Assembly: GCA_038209365.1 (NCBI GenBank)
Contig: JBBQXS010000006.1
Span: forward strand, 1 to 64,000
Direction of reading: 5' to 3'
DNA: 64,000 nt
DNA from: DASQHW01 sp038209365
Lineage (GTDB): Bacteria; Actinomycetota; Acidimicrobiia; IMCC26256; PALSA-610
Numbering within the stretch: position 1 is the stretch's first letter; every line of letters starts with the position of its first letter. Under the pieces are notes generated by a model that was given only the letters and a program-made list of their open reading frames with translations, was not told the origin of the DNA and did not search any database. This document shows, in pieces, positions 55,051 through 63,219 of the stretch. The translations under genes were made by a program, and so were the position numbers.

Positions 55051-55143
55051 GTGAAGAAGATCGCTGTCCGCGTCGCCTCAGTCACTGGTGGGTTGGTCGC
55101 ATTGATCCTCGCCGGTGGCGCAGCAGGTAGTCGTTTTCATTGA
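55051..55143 (+). CDS. small hydrophobic peptide (30 residues) upstream of HD-domain gene
   Basis: GTG at 55051 with an AAGGGGGAG site opens a 30-codon frame (VKKIAVRVASVTGGLVALIL, then AGGAAGSRFH) that resembles a signal peptide or a leader peptide with one membrane segment. It ends 79 nt before the HD-domain start. Translation of such a peptide in a long leader may act by attenuation, or the peptide may be a small membrane protein. It is too short for a domain call. Confidence 0.45.
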   Translation: MKKIAVRVASVTGGLVALILAGGAAGSRFH

Positions 55144-55222
55144 GCGTAAAGAGTCGCCCTCGGGTCTGCCGCCTGTCCCCTCAGGTTCTCCTTGCCGGAG
55201 AAACTTGCCGAAGAAAGCTGAT

Positions 55223-56563
55223 ATGGACGCGTCCGTCATCGCACCTTTTCCGCGTCAACTGGCGCTGTACTGCGGCTGCCTGGTCGCCTTGGCGGCCGCA
55301 CTTGCCGCGGCCCTGGTCGTCACCGACGGCGTGCCTCGCGTCCCGGCCTTGCTGGTGCTCGCCGGCTTGGCGGTGTTCAGCATGCACCGGACGGTGGTGC
55401 TCAACGGCGACGGCATCTCGTTCTCTCCGGTCACGATGGTCTTCATGGCCGCGGTCGCGGTCTTCGACCACGACCACGCTCTCTCCGGCGCGGTCTTCGT
55501 CGGGCTCGCCGGCGGCCTCTTCCTTCCCAGCCTCCACCGACGCACTTGGGCATGGGTTCCGTTCAATGCGGCGAACTGGGCATGCAGCGTCGGCGGAGCG
55601 GTGCTCGTGTACGCGTCGCTGCGCGGGCTCGCGAACCGGTCGCTCCCGACCAGCCTGATCGCGTTCGTCCTCGCCGCCGTGACCTTTGTCGCGGTGAACT
55701 GGGTTCTCTTGGTTCTGTCGTACCTCGTCGAGCGGCACCGCGCCCCACGGGAAGTGTTTGCGGAGCTCGTCGCGCAGCTCCTCGGCGACATCCCGTTTGC
55801 GCTCGTCGGCTTCCTGGTCGGCCGTCTCTACATCTCATACGGCCCCGCAATCCTCATCCTCGTGTTCGCTCCGATCCTCATCGCCCGCGAGATGTTCGCG
55901 TCGTATGTGCACGTCAAGGAATCGCACGAGGAGACCGTGCACATGTTGATCCGCGCGCTCGAGGAGAAAGACCGTTACACCGCCGGTCATGCCGAACGAG
56001 TCGCCAACTACGCGTGTTACATGGGCGAGTCCCTCAACTTCATGCCGTCACGGATGGAGCGCTTGCGGTTCGCCGCACTCATGCACGACATCGGCAAGCT
56101 CGTCGTGCCGAACCAGCTGCTCAACAAGCCGGGACGTCTCACGGCCGATGAGTTCGCGCAGGTGCGCATCCACGAGAAGGTCAGCGTGGAGATGTTGAGT
56201 CACATCGATTTCTTGCAGCCGATCGCAGGCGCCGGGCACAGCGACAACACCCGTTTCGACCCTGACGACGCAGACCATCCGATCGAGCCGTACATCGTGA
56301 TGATCGCGGACGCGTACGACGCCATGACCTCCACCCGCGCCTACCGGAAGGCGCTGACCCAGGAGGTCGCGTTCCAGGAGCTGCGCGACAACGCCGGAAT
56401 CCAGTTCCATCCCGCGTGCGTGGAGGCCCTCATCTCCGCCATCGAGCGTCGGGGCGAGAAGCACGGCGCCGGGCACGAGGAGTCCCAGGAGTTCCACGAC
56501 GCGCCGGACGTCGGCGTCGGCTCCGCCGGTCTGGGCGATCTGCTGCCGAGCGAGGCCGGCTGA
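55223..56563 (+). CDS. membrane HD-domain (HD-GYP-related) phosphohydrolase-like protein
   Basis: A 446-residue protein. Residues ~10-225 hold about seven membrane segments (for example LALYCGCLVALAAALAAALV and VGGAVLVYASLRG), an MASE/MHYT-like sensor. The C-terminal ~200 residues are an HD domain: RYTAGHAERVANYACYMG, LMHDIGKLVVPNQL (HD motif ~288-292) and the late IADAYDAMTSTRAYRKALTQ of HD-GYP proteins. The HHExxDGxGYP stretch is replaced by AGAGHSDNTRFDP, so two metal-ligand His and the GYP are missing; c-di-GMP hydrolysis is therefore doubtful. The start at 55223 was chosen after the Lys-rich start; a GTG at 55115 overlaps the small peptide. Confidence 0.85.
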   Translation: MDASVIAPFPRQLALYCGCLVALAAALAAALVVTDGVPRVPALLVLAGLAVFSMHRTVVLNGDGISFSPVTMVFMAAVAVFDHDHALSGAVFVGLAGGLFLPSLHRRTWAWVPFNAANWACSVGGAVLVYASLRGLANRSLPTSLIAFVLAAVTFVAVNWVLLVLSYLVERHRAPREVFAELVAQLLGDIPFALVGFLVGRLYISYGPAILILVFAPILIAREMFASYVHVKESHEETVHMLIRALEEKDRYTAGHAERVANYACYMGESLNFMPSRMERLRFAALMHDIGKLVVPNQLLNKPGRLTADEFAQVRIHEKVSVEMLSHIDFLQPIAGAGHSDNTRFDPDDADHPIEPYIVMIADAYDAMTSTRAYRKALTQEVAFQELRDNAGIQFHPACVEALISAIERRGEKHGAGHEESQEFHDAPDVGVGSAGLGDLLPSEAG

Positions 56564-56713
56564 TCCTCTCCGCCGGGGGGGATTCCCGTTCCGGGGGGTC
56601 CCAGCGGCCAGAATTGCCTGCCATCGGCTCCGAAACGGCACTCAGCGGAGCTTCCGCGCTGCCGATGCACATATGTGCGATCCCACACCTTCGACGCCGA
56701 GAGGACGGGTGAC

Positions 56714-57871
56714 ATGACCCGGCGCCGACGCGTCGTCTTCGTGTTGATCGCGGCCGCGGTGGCGGGCAGCGTCTCCCATCTCGTCTCGCCCGACGGCTCC
56801 GCCGCCGCGCTCTGCTTCCTGGCGGCCGGCCTCGTGCTCGGTGAGCTGCTGGTGCTCCGGCTCGAAGACGGGAGCGCGCTTCCGCTCTCGTATGCGGGCC
56901 TCGTCGTGATCGCCTCGTCGTTCACCTTTCCCGAATACGCGTACGCAGTGCTCGGGGCGGAGCTGATCTCGATGGTGTTGCGACTCGCCGATCGGTCGAC
57001 GGGTTGGCAGGTGCGGATGTTCCTCGGGCGCATCGCCGTGGCCGGTGCGACGTTCGGGGCGTACAGCGCCGCGACGAACCTTCTCGACCATCAGGAAAAG
57101 GTTGCCCCCGTGCTGCTGTCACTGGCCGCAGCCGCGCTCGCGCAGGCGCTCGTCGACGTGACGATGCGCAGAGTGTTCCACCTCGGCACGCCGTTCTCGC
57201 CTCGCGGGCGATTGGCGTGGCTCGCAATCGCGTCGTCGGGCATGTTGATGGCCATCGGCTATCGCGGCGTGGGTGGCGAAGGCCGGGTCGGTATCTGGGG
57301 TCCGCTGCTGTTCTCCACGCCATTGCTCGCCGCGTGGTACGCCTTCGAACGGCTCGACTCGGCAACACGCTCCTACCGACAGACCATCGAGGCGCTCGCG
57401 ATGGCGCCCGAGCTCGGCGGTCTGGTACCGACCGGGCACTCCCAACGTGTTGCGGCCCTCGCGTCGGCGATGGGGGAGCACCTCGGCCTGCCGCCGTCGG
57501 ATGTGCATGACCTCGAGATGGCCGCGCTGCTCCATCACCTCGGCGAGGTGACGCTCGACGAGCCCGCCGATACGACGGTGAGGACGGGACAGGCGGAAGT
57601 CGCGGCAGTGACGAGCGCCATGATGCGGGAGATCCGCCCCCTCGCCGCGGCCGGCGACCTCGTCGCCGGCGAGTGTGACGACCCGAAGCGGCGTCTTGCC
57701 GTGCAAGTGCTGCGCATCGCGAGCGAGTACGACGACCTCACCGCGCGTGACCTCACGCCCGGCGACCTCGCCCTCGAGTCGCTGCGCTCCGCTCCGGCGT
57801 ACGTCTACGACGAGCGGGTCTTCGTCGCGCTCGAGCGCGTCCTGCGCGAGCGCGTCGGCACCGCGTCGTAA
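56714..57871 (+). CDS. second membrane HD-like protein with degenerate HD motif
   Basis: A 385-residue paralogue-like protein. Six or more membrane segments occupy ~5-230 (RRVVFVLIAAAVAGSVSHLV, VLLSLAAAALAQALVDV). The C-terminal helical domain has GHSQRVAALASAMGEHLGLP and where HDIGK is expected reads LLHHLGEV, so the HD dyad is HH and metal binding is likely lost. It ends LESLRSAPAYVYDERVFVAL. As a partner of the HD-GYP-like protein 150 bp upstream it may be a pseudoenzyme or regulator. The start ATG at 56714 follows GGACGGGTG. It lies 6 nt upstream of the convergent DUF5317 gene. Confidence 0.8.
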   Translation: MTRRRRVVFVLIAAAVAGSVSHLVSPDGSAAALCFLAAGLVLGELLVLRLEDGSALPLSYAGLVVIASSFTFPEYAYAVLGAELISMVLRLADRSTGWQVRMFLGRIAVAGATFGAYSAATNLLDHQEKVAPVLLSLAAAALAQALVDVTMRRVFHLGTPFSPRGRLAWLAIASSGMLMAIGYRGVGGEGRVGIWGPLLFSTPLLAAWYAFERLDSATRSYRQTIEALAMAPELGGLVPTGHSQRVAALASAMGEHLGLPPSDVHDLEMAALLHHLGEVTLDEPADTTVRTGQAEVAAVTSAMMREIRPLAAAGDLVAGECDDPKRRLAVQVLRIASEYDDLTARDLTPGDLALESLRSAPAYVYDERVFVALERVLRERVGTAS

Positions 57872-57877
57872 GTCGCG

Positions 57878-58480
57878 TCAGACCCGCTGCGCCGGGACGC
57901 GGACAGCGGACACGAGCTCCGGCTCGTGGTCCCGTAAGTCGATCGTGATCGTGCGACGTGACTTGGGCCGCCGGCTCGCGTTGAACGCGAGGTCACACAG
58001 ACCCACCGCGAGGATCAGGTCGCCAAAGCTCAGCACGGCGTCGAAAGGATGCTCGAGGACGATGATGTCCGAGAGGAACCGCAGCTTGTCGTCCGGCTGC
58101 TGGATGTGGTGCTTCACCGTCGGCTTGGCCCACGTCTCGTTCTGGAACTTGGCGGGGATCTTCACCGGCATGCCCTGGTTCAGCGTGATCACGAGCGCAT
58201 TGCACGCCATGCCGATGATCACGATCCCCATACCGCGCAGCACGAAGTTGCGCGCCGCGAACCCAAGGATCAGCACGTACGACGCGACGAGGAGCCCGAA
58301 TCCGATGTCGTGCCACCGGTCGCGCGGGATCGACACGTATTCGAGAAAGATCTGGATCGCGAGGCCGGCGAAAAGCAGCCAGCCGAGGTGCCACTCGACC
58401 CCGAGCAGCCGTACGTAGGACCCCCGTGTCGCGAGTGGGATCACCAGCGCTATCGCGACGGCGATCAGGAGCACCAGCAC
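57878..58480 (-). CDS. DUF5317-family membrane protein
   Basis: A ~200-residue membrane protein from GTG 58480 (VLVLLIAVAIALVIPLATRG). It contains the DUF5317 pattern: RLLGVEWHLGWLLFAGLAIQ, then GMGIVIIGMACNALVITLNQ and GMPVKIPAKF, and a basic C-terminal tail after VGLCDLAFNAS. It has about five hydrophobic segments. No biochemical role is known for this domain. It converges with the HD-like gene and is divergent from the crotonase gene at 58514; position near HD-domain genes may reflect a shared membrane-signalling role but is not proven. Confidence 0.75.
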   Translation of the reverse strand: MLVLLIAVAIALVIPLATRGSYVRLLGVEWHLGWLLFAGLAIQIFLEYVSIPRDRWHDIGFGLLVASYVLILGFAARNFVLRGMGIVIIGMACNALVITLNQGMPVKIPAKFQNETWAKPTVKHHIQQPDDKLRFLSDIIVLEHPFDAVLSFGDLILAVGLCDLAFNASRRPKSRRTITIDLRDHEPELVSAVRVPAQRV

Positions 58481-58513
58481 GCGGACAATGGTAGGCGAAT
58501 ACCATCCGCATTC

Positions 58514-59311
58514 GTGGCAATCCCCGAGGTGTTGTACGAGGTCGAAGGTGGCGTCGCCCGGACGACGATCAACCGTCCGGAACGCCGCAATGCCATGTCG
58601 TTCGGCGTGATGCAGGGGTTGCGCGACGCGATGGCGCGCGCCAAAGCAGACGAGACGGCGCGGGTGGTCGTGCTGACCGGCGCCGGCGAGAGAGCCTTCT
58701 GCGCGGGCGCCGACCTCGTCGGCGCCGGGAGCGGTGATCGAGGCATCGCCGATGGTGCCGCGACGGCCCACGATGGTCGGGGCCTGCTCGCCGAGCTGTT
58801 CCGCGACATGTGGTCGCTCGGAAAGCCCGTCATCGCGCGCGTACGGGGGTACGCGCTCGCGGGCGGATTCGGGCTGGCTTGCGCATGCGACCTGATCGTC
58901 GCCGCCGACGACGCGATCTTCGGCACACCCGAGATCAACGTCGGCTTGTGGCCGTACATGATCACGGTGCCGCTGCTGCGGTCGATGCCACCCAAGACCG
59001 CGCTGGACTTGATGATGACCGGCCGGCGTGTGGACGCGGAAGAAGGCGCGCGCATCGGGTTCGTGCAACGGGTCGTGCCCGTCGCGGGACTCGACGCCGC
59101 GGTGGACGAGCTCGCGGCGTCACTCGCGAGCAAGAGCCCGTTGATCATGCGATGGGGGCGTGACTCCTTCTACCGCGTACTCGAGATGGATGCCGACGCC
59201 GCGCTCTCGTACTTGCAGGGCATGTTGACGATCACGTCGCAGACGGAGGACGCGGCCGAAGGCGTCGCCGCATTCGCCGAGAAGCGCGCACCACTCTGGA
59301 AGGGAAAGTAG
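58514..59311 (+). CDS. enoyl-CoA hydratase/isomerase family protein
   Basis: A 265-residue crotonase-fold enzyme from GTG 58514 (VAIPEVLYEVEGGVARTTIN). Active-site loops are AFCAGADLVGAG and ARVRGYALAGGFGLACACDL, followed by GTPEINVGLWPYMITVPLLR. The Glu in TPEINVG may be the second catalytic residue; the other is not obvious. It precedes the carboxyltransferase gene by 20 nt and is probably in the same operon, giving an acyl-CoA degradation module with the carboxylase parts and the hydratase at 61599. Confidence 0.9.
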   Translation: MAIPEVLYEVEGGVARTTINRPERRNAMSFGVMQGLRDAMARAKADETARVVVLTGAGERAFCAGADLVGAGSGDRGIADGAATAHDGRGLLAELFRDMWSLGKPVIARVRGYALAGGFGLACACDLIVAADDAIFGTPEINVGLWPYMITVPLLRSMPPKTALDLMMTGRRVDAEEGARIGFVQRVVPVAGLDAAVDELAASLASKSPLIMRWGRDSFYRVLEMDADAALSYLQGMLTITSQTEDAAEGVAAFAEKRAPLWKGK

Positions 59312-59331
59312 ATGCCGAGCAAGAGCGCACA

Positions 59332-60900
59332 ATGAGCGATCAGCGGCACGAATGGGGTCCTCTGATCGAGGATCTGGAGAAGCGCAAGGAACGCGCGCTC
59401 GGCATGGGTGGGCCCGACCGGATCGAACGCCAACGCTCGCTCGGCAAGCTGACGGTGCGGGAACGCCTCGATCTCCTGCTCGACCGGGGCACGTGGGTGG
59501 AGTACGGCCTGCTCGCCGATCACATGGACGCGGGGCTCGGCGATCGCTACCTCGCAGCGGACGGAGCAGTGACCGGCGTCGGCGAGATCGAAGGCCGACC
59601 CGTTGCAGTCGCGGCGTACGACTTCACCGTGATGGCCGGCTCGATGGGTGGAGTCGGGGAGAGCAAGATCTCGCGCATGCGCGAGCATGCGCTGCGCCAG
59701 CGCATCCCGTTCGTGTGGCTGCTCGATTCGGCCGGCGCGCGCATTCAATCGACGAGCGGCTCTTCGTTCGCGGGGGCGGGCGCGCTGTTCCGCGAACAGG
59801 TCGCGATGAGTGGCGTGGTGCCGATGGTCGCGGCCATGCTCGGCCACTGCGCCGCGGGCACCGCGTACATCCCGGCGCTCGCCGACTTCGTGCCGATGGT
59901 GAAGGGCACGTCGTCGATGGCGTTGGGCGGACGGCATCTCGTGAAGGCCGCCGTGGGCGAGGACGTGACCGAGGAGGAGATGGGCGGCTCCGGTGTGCAC
60001 ACCAAGATCAGCGGGGTTGCCGACCTCGAGGTCGCCGACGACCGCGAGTGCCTTCAGATCGTGCGCAAGTACCTGTCGTTCTTTCCGCAGCACAACCAGC
60101 AACCGCCGCCCACCTACGACAGCGGCGACATGATCGACCGGCGAACTGAACAGCTCTACGACATCGTGCCGACCGCGCCGCGCCGCGCGTACGACATGCG
60201 CAAGGTCGTGCACGCGATCGTCGACGACGGCGACGTGCTGTGGATGAAGCCGGAGTGGGCGAAGAACGTGCTGACCGGGCTCGCACGCGTCGGTGCACAA
60301 CCCGTCGGCATCGTCGCGAACCAACCGATGGTGCTCGGCGGCGCGTTGGACGTGAATGCCGCCGACAAGGCGGCAAGGTTCGTGTGGCTGTGCGACGCGT
60401 TCAACATTCCGTTGGTGTTCCTGCACGACGTCCCCGGGTTCATCGTCGGGTCGGCGGTCGAGAAGCAGGGCATCATCCGACACGGGGCGAAAATGTTGTT
60501 CGCGGTGAGCGAGGCGACAGTGCCGAAGATCTCCGTGGTGTTGCGCAAGAGCTACGGCGCCGGCTACTTCGTGATGAACGGGCTCGCGTACGAAGCCGAC
60601 TACATCGTTGCGTGGCCGACTGCCGAGATCGCGGTGATGGGCCCCGACGGTGCGGTGAACATCATCCACCGCCGAACGCTGGAAGCGATCGAGAACGACG
60701 AGGAGCGGGCCGCCAAACGGCTCGAGCTCGCCGAGGAGATTCGCGCCAACATCGACCCGTACATCGCGGCGGGTCACGGCCAGCTCGACGACGTGATCGA
60801 TCCCGCGGACACGCGGGCCGCGATCGCGCGTGGCTTGCGGATCACCGCCGACAAGCGCATCGACCGTCCGTGGCGCAAGCACGGCGTGCTGCCGGTGTGA
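59332..60900 (+). CDS. acyl-CoA carboxylase carboxyltransferase subunit (beta, PccB/AccD-like)
   Basis: A 522-residue carboxyltransferase that moves CO2 from carboxybiotin to an acyl-CoA (propionyl- or longer). Family motifs: RERLDLLLDRGTWVEYGLL, VAAYDFTVMAGSMGGVGESK, the oxyanion glycines LLDSAGARIQSTSGSSFAGA and GHCAAGTAYIPALADFVPM, then VHTKISGVADLEVADD and the C-terminal GYFVMNGLAYEADYIVAWPT. It is followed by a GNAT gene overlapping the stop and a biotin-attachment protein. A biotin carboxylase subunit is not in the window, so it must be supplied from elsewhere. Confidence 0.94.
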   Translation: MSDQRHEWGPLIEDLEKRKERALGMGGPDRIERQRSLGKLTVRERLDLLLDRGTWVEYGLLADHMDAGLGDRYLAADGAVTGVGEIEGRPVAVAAYDFTVMAGSMGGVGESKISRMREHALRQRIPFVWLLDSAGARIQSTSGSSFAGAGALFREQVAMSGVVPMVAAMLGHCAAGTAYIPALADFVPMVKGTSSMALGGRHLVKAAVGEDVTEEEMGGSGVHTKISGVADLEVADDRECLQIVRKYLSFFPQHNQQPPPTYDSGDMIDRRTEQLYDIVPTAPRRAYDMRKVVHAIVDDGDVLWMKPEWAKNVLTGLARVGAQPVGIVANQPMVLGGALDVNAADKAARFVWLCDAFNIPLVFLHDVPGFIVGSAVEKQGIIRHGAKMLFAVSEATVPKISVVLRKSYGAGYFVMNGLAYEADYIVAWPTAEIAVMGPDGAVNIIHRRTLEAIENDEERAAKRLELAEEIRANIDPYIAAGHGQLDDVIDPADTRAAIARGLRITADKRIDRPWRKHGVLPV

Positions 60901-61307
60901 ACATCAGGGACGCCACGGCAGCAGACGTCGACGGATTGCTCGATCTGTGGCGGCGCGCCGACGCCGCTCCCAGCGTCACCGACACCGTCGGGGACGTGTC
61001 TCGAGTGGTCGCGGCGCCGAGTGCGAGCGTGCTGGTCGCGGTCGACGGCGACACGATCATCGGGTCCGTCATCGCGGCGTTCGACGGATGGCGAGGGAAT
61101 TTCTACCGGCTCGTCGTCGACTCGACGCAGCGCCGCTCGGGAATCGGCCGCCGACTCGTCGATGCGGGCGAAGCACGGTTGCGCGCGGCAGGCGTGAAGC
61201 GCGCGAGCATTTTGGTCGAGGGGCACCGGCCGATCGCGCAGGCCTTCTGGTCAGCCGCAGGCTTCGAGCACCACGAGGGCATGCGCCGCTACACGAAGAG
61301 CTTGTAA
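60897..61307 (+). CDS. GNAT-family acetyltransferase
   Basis: A 136-residue GNAT protein starting at GTG 60897, which overlaps the carboxyltransferase stop. The acetyl-CoA-binding core FYRLVVDSTQRRSGIGRRLV (R/QxxGxG/A) and the C-terminal strand SILVEGHRPIAQAFWSAAGF are typical, ending FEHHEGMRRYTKSL. Such proteins acetylate amines on small molecules or protein N-termini. It sits between the carboxyltransferase and the biotin carrier, and may act on the carboxylase or be a passenger gene. Confidence 0.88.
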   Translation: MNIRDATAADVDGLLDLWRRADAAPSVTDTVGDVSRVVAAPSASVLVAVDGDTIIGSVIAAFDGWRGNFYRLVVDSTQRRSGIGRRLVDAGEARLRAAGVKRASILVEGHRPIAQAFWSAAGFEHHEGMRRYTKSL

Positions 61308-61349
61308 CGGCGAGCCGACGCGACAGCGGTGGCGTTACGATCCCAGCCC

Positions 61350-61568
61350 ATGGCCGAGATCCGAGCTGAGATCACTGCAAATGTCTGGCAGGTCGTCGTC
61401 GAGGAAGGTCAGATGGTCGCCGAGGGCGACGAGATCTGCATCCTGGAGTCGATGAAGATGGAGATCCCGGTCGTCACCGAGGTCCCGGGCGTCGTGCGCG
61501 AGCTGCATGTCGCACCCGAGCAGACCGTCCAAGAAGGCGACCTCATCGCGCTGATCGACGAGTCTTAA
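61350..61568 (+). CDS. biotin carboxyl carrier-like protein (biotinyl domain, 72 residues)
   Basis: A 72-residue stand-alone biotinyl domain beginning MAEIRAEITANVWQVVVEEG. The biotin Lys is in LESMKMEIPVV. It has the flattened beta-barrel of BCCP with no N-terminal extension, like TB7.3-type carriers of actinobacterial acyl-CoA carboxylases. It pairs with the carboxyltransferase at 59332. A biotin carboxylase must come from elsewhere. The ATG at 61350 is close to CAGCCC but no strong ribosome site is seen. Confidence 0.9.
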   Translation: MAEIRAEITANVWQVVVEEGQMVAEGDEICILESMKMEIPVVTEVPGVVRELHVAPEQTVQEGDLIALIDES

Positions 61569-61598
61569 CGGGTGTGAGCGGATTCTGAGGTCTTTGAA

Positions 61599-62360
61599 AT
61601 GATCCGGTTCGAGCGTCGGGGGTTCGTGGGGCTGGCGACGATCGATCGCCAGGAACGACGCAACGCGCTGAACGCCGGACTCTGCGAAGAGTTGCGAGGC
61701 CATCTCGAGCGCGAGTCCGAGCTGCGAGCGTTCGTGCTCACCGGCGCGGGATCTGCGTTCTGCTCGGGTGCCGATCTCGTCACGCGCTTCAGCGCCGAGA
61801 ATGACGCGCCGACCGATACGTTCCGGCCCGCGTTCGAGGGAGTGCTCGACGCGATCGTCGCGTACCCGGCGCCGGTGCTCGCCGCGATCAACGGGCCTGC
61901 GATCGGCGCGGGCATGCAACTCGCCGTTGCATGTGACGTGCGCGTCGCGGCTCTGGGAGCGCGCCTCGCGATACCCGGCGGCAAGCTCGGCATCCACTTG
62001 AGCGCGCGCAACATCTGGCGGTTGGCACAGCTCGTCGGTCAAGGCGCGGCGCGCGACTTCCTGTTGGCGGGACGCAATGTCGACGCCGACGAGGCATCGC
62101 GGCTCGGGCTCGTACAGTACGTCAGCCGCGACGCGGTAGGCGCCGCGCTCGCGCTGGCGGGCGAGATCGCGTCCTACGCTCCCTTGACGGTGCAGGGCCA
62201 CAAGCGCGCGTTGAACCTCGTTGCAGAGGAGCAGTGGCTTTCGTTATCGGTGCAACGCGAGATGGCCGCGCTCGAAGCGCGCGCGTTCGCGAGTGAGGAT
62301 CTGCAAGAAGGCATGACCGCGTTCGCCGAGAAGCGCACCCCGCGCTTCAAAGGCTGCTGA
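61599..62360 (+). CDS. enoyl-CoA hydratase/isomerase family protein
   Basis: A 253-residue crotonase-fold protein starting MIRFERRGFVGLATIDRQER. The loops TGAGSAFCSGADLVTRFSAE and LAAINGPAIGAGMQLAVACD form the oxyanion hole; PGGKLGIHLSARNIW follows where a catalytic Glu would be, so Glu may be absent (Gly-Lys). C-terminus TAFAEKRTPRFKGC. It overlaps the convergent dehydratase gene by 14 bp and follows the biotin carrier by 30 nt. It is one of three crotonase-fold genes here, all of different sequence. Confidence 0.9.
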   Translation: MIRFERRGFVGLATIDRQERRNALNAGLCEELRGHLERESELRAFVLTGAGSAFCSGADLVTRFSAENDAPTDTFRPAFEGVLDAIVAYPAPVLAAINGPAIGAGMQLAVACDVRVAALGARLAIPGGKLGIHLSARNIWRLAQLVGQGAARDFLLAGRNVDADEASRLGLVQYVSRDAVGAALALAGEIASYAPLTVQGHKRALNLVAEEQWLSLSVQREMAALEARAFASEDLQEGMTAFAEKRTPRFKGC

Positions 62361-63213
62361 CGGAGACGTTCCCGCCGGAGCAGATGATGCCGGCGCGCAG
62401 ACCGTCGAGGTTCGATATCCGCGCCGCAGCGAACGCAACGGCCGCACTCGGTTCGATGACCTGGTCCAAGCGCTCCCGAACGGCATGCATCGCATCCGCG
62501 ATCGCATCCTCGCCGACGGTGACGCGCTCGACTGCATGCGTCACCAAGATGTCGTCGGTGCGCGGCGACGTGCCGGTCCGCAAGCCGTCGGCCATGCTCG
62601 TGACGCGGTCGACCGGTTGGCCGCCGATCACGCGCACCGGCGTCGCCGCGACGCACGTCCCCGCGCACAGGCCCCCGCCGCCGATCGGCGTGACGATCAC
62701 GTCGAGGTGGGGCACCTCCTCGCAGAGCTCCAACGCAGCCGTGCCCGCGCCGGCGATCACACGAGGATCGTCGAAGGGGTGGATCTCCACCGCGCCGGTG
62801 CGCGCCACGACCTCCGCCAACACGGTCCGGCGGGCCTGCAGCGAGTTCGCGCACCAGACGATCTCCGCGCCGTAGCGCTCCACCGCGGCCGCCTTGAACG
62901 CCGACGTCTGCTCCGGCATCACGACGTACGCGGCGATGCCGCGCGTCCGTGCGGCGCGCGCGAGCGCAGCCGCGTGGTTACCCGACGAGTGCGCGGCGAC
63001 CCCCCGCGACGCGTCGTCCGGCGAGAGCGAGAGCACCGCGTTGGTTGCGCCCCGGTACTTGAACGCGCCCGCGTGTTGGAGATGCTCCGCCTTGACGAAC
63101 AATGTGGCGCCGGCCCACGCGTCCAGCGCCGGTGAACGCAACACCGGCGTCCTCCGCACGAACCGTGCGATTCTCGACGCGGCCTGTTCTACGTCGGCAC
63201 GCTCGACGGTCAC
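62347..63213 (-). CDS. PLP-dependent threonine/serine dehydratase-like enzyme
   Basis: A 288-residue fold-type II PLP enzyme. The PLP Lys is in QHAGAFKYRGATNAVLS, the phosphate-binding loop is SSGNHAAALA, and the C-terminal region has TPIGGGGLCAGTCVAA (Gly-rich) and ICSGGNVSVSSL. Threonine/serine dehydratases and racemases share these features; there is no ACT domain, so a catabolic form is likely. It is shorter than biosynthetic IlvA. It converges with the crotonase gene and follows the sortase gene by 6 nt on the same strand. Confidence 0.9.
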   Translation of the reverse strand: MTVERADVEQAASRIARFVRRTPVLRSPALDAWAGATLFVKAEHLQHAGAFKYRGATNAVLSLSPDDASRGVAAHSSGNHAAALARAARTRGIAAYVVMPEQTSAFKAAAVERYGAEIVWCANSLQARRTVLAEVVARTGAVEIHPFDDPRVIAGAGTAALELCEEVPHLDVIVTPIGGGGLCAGTCVAATPVRVIGGQPVDRVTSMADGLRTGTSPRTDDILVTHAVERVTVGEDAIADAMHAVRERLDQVIEPSAAVAFAAARISNLDGLRAGIICSGGNVSVSSL

Positions 63214-63219
63214 GGTCGC

